DNA from: Limnephilus marmoratus
Lineage: Eukaryota > Arthropoda > Insecta > Trichoptera > Limnephilidae
DNA length: 64,000 bases
Direction: 5' to 3'
Assembly: GCA_917880885.1 (NCBI GenBank)
Contig: OU862909.1
Coordinates: 36,950,405-37,014,404, forward strand
Part shown: piece by piece, positions 62,868-64,000 of the stretch
Position numbering within the stretch: position 1 is the stretch's first letter
How the letters are laid out: the number at the start of each line of letters is the position of its first letter
Notes under the pieces: model-generated
Seen by the model: only the letters and a program-made list of their open reading frames with translations
What the model was told of the DNA's origin: nothing
Database searches by the model: none
Translations under genes and position numbers: made by a program

Positions 62868-63035
62868 TGGCACGCGGTGGAAGTGAAACCTTCAGAAAAC
62901 TAAAGTAGACAAGAGGAGACCGATTAATCTATCTCAATCTCTCGCAGGCTAAATCCTAATGTATGCGTTTGTCTCTTCTTCGTTTCATCAAGTTTCAAAT
63001 CACAACGGTGCTAAAGAAATTTTCACTTCAATGTT
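62868..63035 (+). mobile_element. Family M copy, short form
   Basis: GCACGCGGTGGAAGTGAAAC, ACTAAAGTAGACAAGAGGAG, CTCTCGCAGGCTAAATCCTA and GAAATTTTCACTTC. It has lost the CGAAGCACCGC block. Confidence 0.75.
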
Positions 63036-63446
63036 AAAATTTCAAATTGCTTGAAGTTCAAATCTCCCAGTAAACCAGGGTAAAATGTAACACAACATTC
63101 ACAAAGGAGTGCTGCTCACACGCCTCTTGAAATACAAGTTCTCAGCGACCTGGAGCAAAATAACAAAATGTTACGCCACGCCATGCGCCACCCCTCCGAG
63201 CTACCCCTACCATCCCTATCCCACCTTCCTGCTTCCTACCCATGTACCTCTCTCTACACGTGATCTCTCCTTCAAATCCCGCGTCCTGGCCGTGAGAAAT
63301 TCTGCGTAATAATATCATGACGTTACTATCACGCTAAAGGTGTTGGTACGCAACACGCCATTCATCCTTGCATCACACATTCAAAATGTCGAATCGAATC
63401 TTTGAAAATTTATAAAAACTAACGAGGTAGTACACAAGGTTCATAG
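63036..63446. other. Unassigned sequence
   Basis: A 66-codon frame at 63109-63309 has no recognised motif. Confidence 0.35.
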
Positions 63447-63671
63447 AAAATGCGTTTAACAGGGTTAGCTCACGGGCCTTTTTCGAAAAAAAAAACTCGT
63501 CGGGCCGCTTTCGAAATTTTGAACGCGTGATGTTGCTTAGTAAAACATTGCCACTTGTATTGCAGTAAATTCAAATCTCCCAGTGGATCATGCTACTTCA
63601 AACTACGTCACAATGTTTTAGCCAATCACCGCTCTACTCCCTCGATGAGCTAACCTTGTTAAACGCATTTT
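63447..63671. mobile_element. MITE with AAAATGCGTTTAACA ends
   Basis: 225 bp; left AAAATGCGTTTAACAGGGTT then AGCTCA, right in reverse complement AAAATGCGTTTAACAAGGTT then AGCTCA: one mismatch in 26. No clear target duplication. Superfamily unknown. Confidence 0.8.
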
Positions 63672-63972
63672 ATAAGAATCTTGGATGGTATTTACCTTAC
63701 CTAATCGATATCTCTTTAACAACGTTCCATAGAAGATTTTTAAAAAAGTATCCCAATTCTTAGTTCTTACTTAACATCAAAATGCAAAGGATTTTATAAA
63801 AATACAGTTGAGGCTGCGGTTTTATAACAAACGGCAAACATTTTTTTTGCATATATTATTATTGGTAATGCGTGGGTACGTAGTTCTCGGAGGTGCATAA
63901 AATCTGATCGAATTTTTTTAATGCTTTTTTTATCTGGAAATCTTGCATAGCTGTATTCAAGTTTATAACAAA
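63672..63972. other. Unassigned AT-rich sequence
   Basis: Nothing recognised. Confidence 0.3.
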
Positions 63973-63973
63973 C

Positions 63974-64000
63974 TAGTTGGTACCCGGCATGCGTTGCTAT
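63974..64000 (-). mobile_element. Helitron 3' end running off the window
   Basis: CTAGTTGGTACCCGGCATGC is the reverse of the Helitron terminus seen at 13062 and 41076. The rest lies beyond base 64000. Confidence 0.8.

Noticed and set aside
1..64000. Bacterial operons, ribosome-binding sites or terminators
   Set aside because: Composition, element types and absence of dense long frames show nuclear eukaryotic DNA.

Overview
The window is eukaryotic, AT-rich and packed with nested transposable elements. I found no host protein-coding gene, tRNA gene, rRNA gene, operon or CRISPR array that I can support; every coding signal I recognise is a transposon or retrotransposon remnant. The element types point to an insect, most likely a moth or butterfly. 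They include CTAG-ending Helitrons, RTE- and CR1/Jockey-type LINEs, tRNA-headed SINEs, mariner, hAT, piggyBac and Harbinger-type elements, short CCTAA runs like the insect TTAGG telomere unit, and frequent GTAGGTACCTA words. The lepidopteran assignment is inference only.

Layout. 1-4361: a LINE 3' end split by a 3,960 bp Sola-like DNA transposon (148-4107) with a broken transposase and 4-bp target duplication; an intact pre-insertion relative of the same LINE lies at 52617-52966. 4.9-7.5 kb: Helitron fragment, MITEs and SINEs. 7.5-11.4 kb: sparse, with LINE fragments and a foldback repeat. 11.4-15 kb: two Helitrons with G-rich cores, a microsatellite, tRNA-headed SINEs. 16-24.7 kb: repeated copies of a GAAGTGAAA-ended family, an 843 bp hAT-type element inside an older repeat, a GC-rich island and a mariner-like element carrying a SINE. 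25.9-31.9 kb: Helitrons, a 285 bp palindrome, a mariner remnant holding a hAT element with a BED finger, a hAT MITE and a piggyBac MITE. 32.4-35.3 kb: a 52-bp tandem array holding a MITE, then a second copy of the hAT-type element. 36-45 kb: two long palindromes with hammerhead-like cores, LINE fragments, a Helitron, a deleted mariner and an RTE insertion. 45.96-49.92 kb: one large TIR-bounded element filled with a reverse transcriptase remnant, an LTR-like segment, stem-loops and a minisatellite. 50-64 kb: more MITEs, a 5'-inverted RTE insertion, a hAT MITE and a Helitron end running off the window.

Many insertions can be ordered by nesting, because the window often holds both an occupied and an empty copy of the same host repeat, and target-site duplications are exact for many of them. 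That nesting record is the most informative content. The best-supported observations are the Sola-like transposon with its empty site, the twin-primed RTE insertion with a 13-bp duplication, five Harbinger-type MITEs all with TAA/TTA duplications, hAT insertions with 8-bp duplications, and hammerhead-like motifs with compensating stem changes. Dense nesting without host genes would fit heterochromatin or a W chromosome, but the sequence alone cannot show that.
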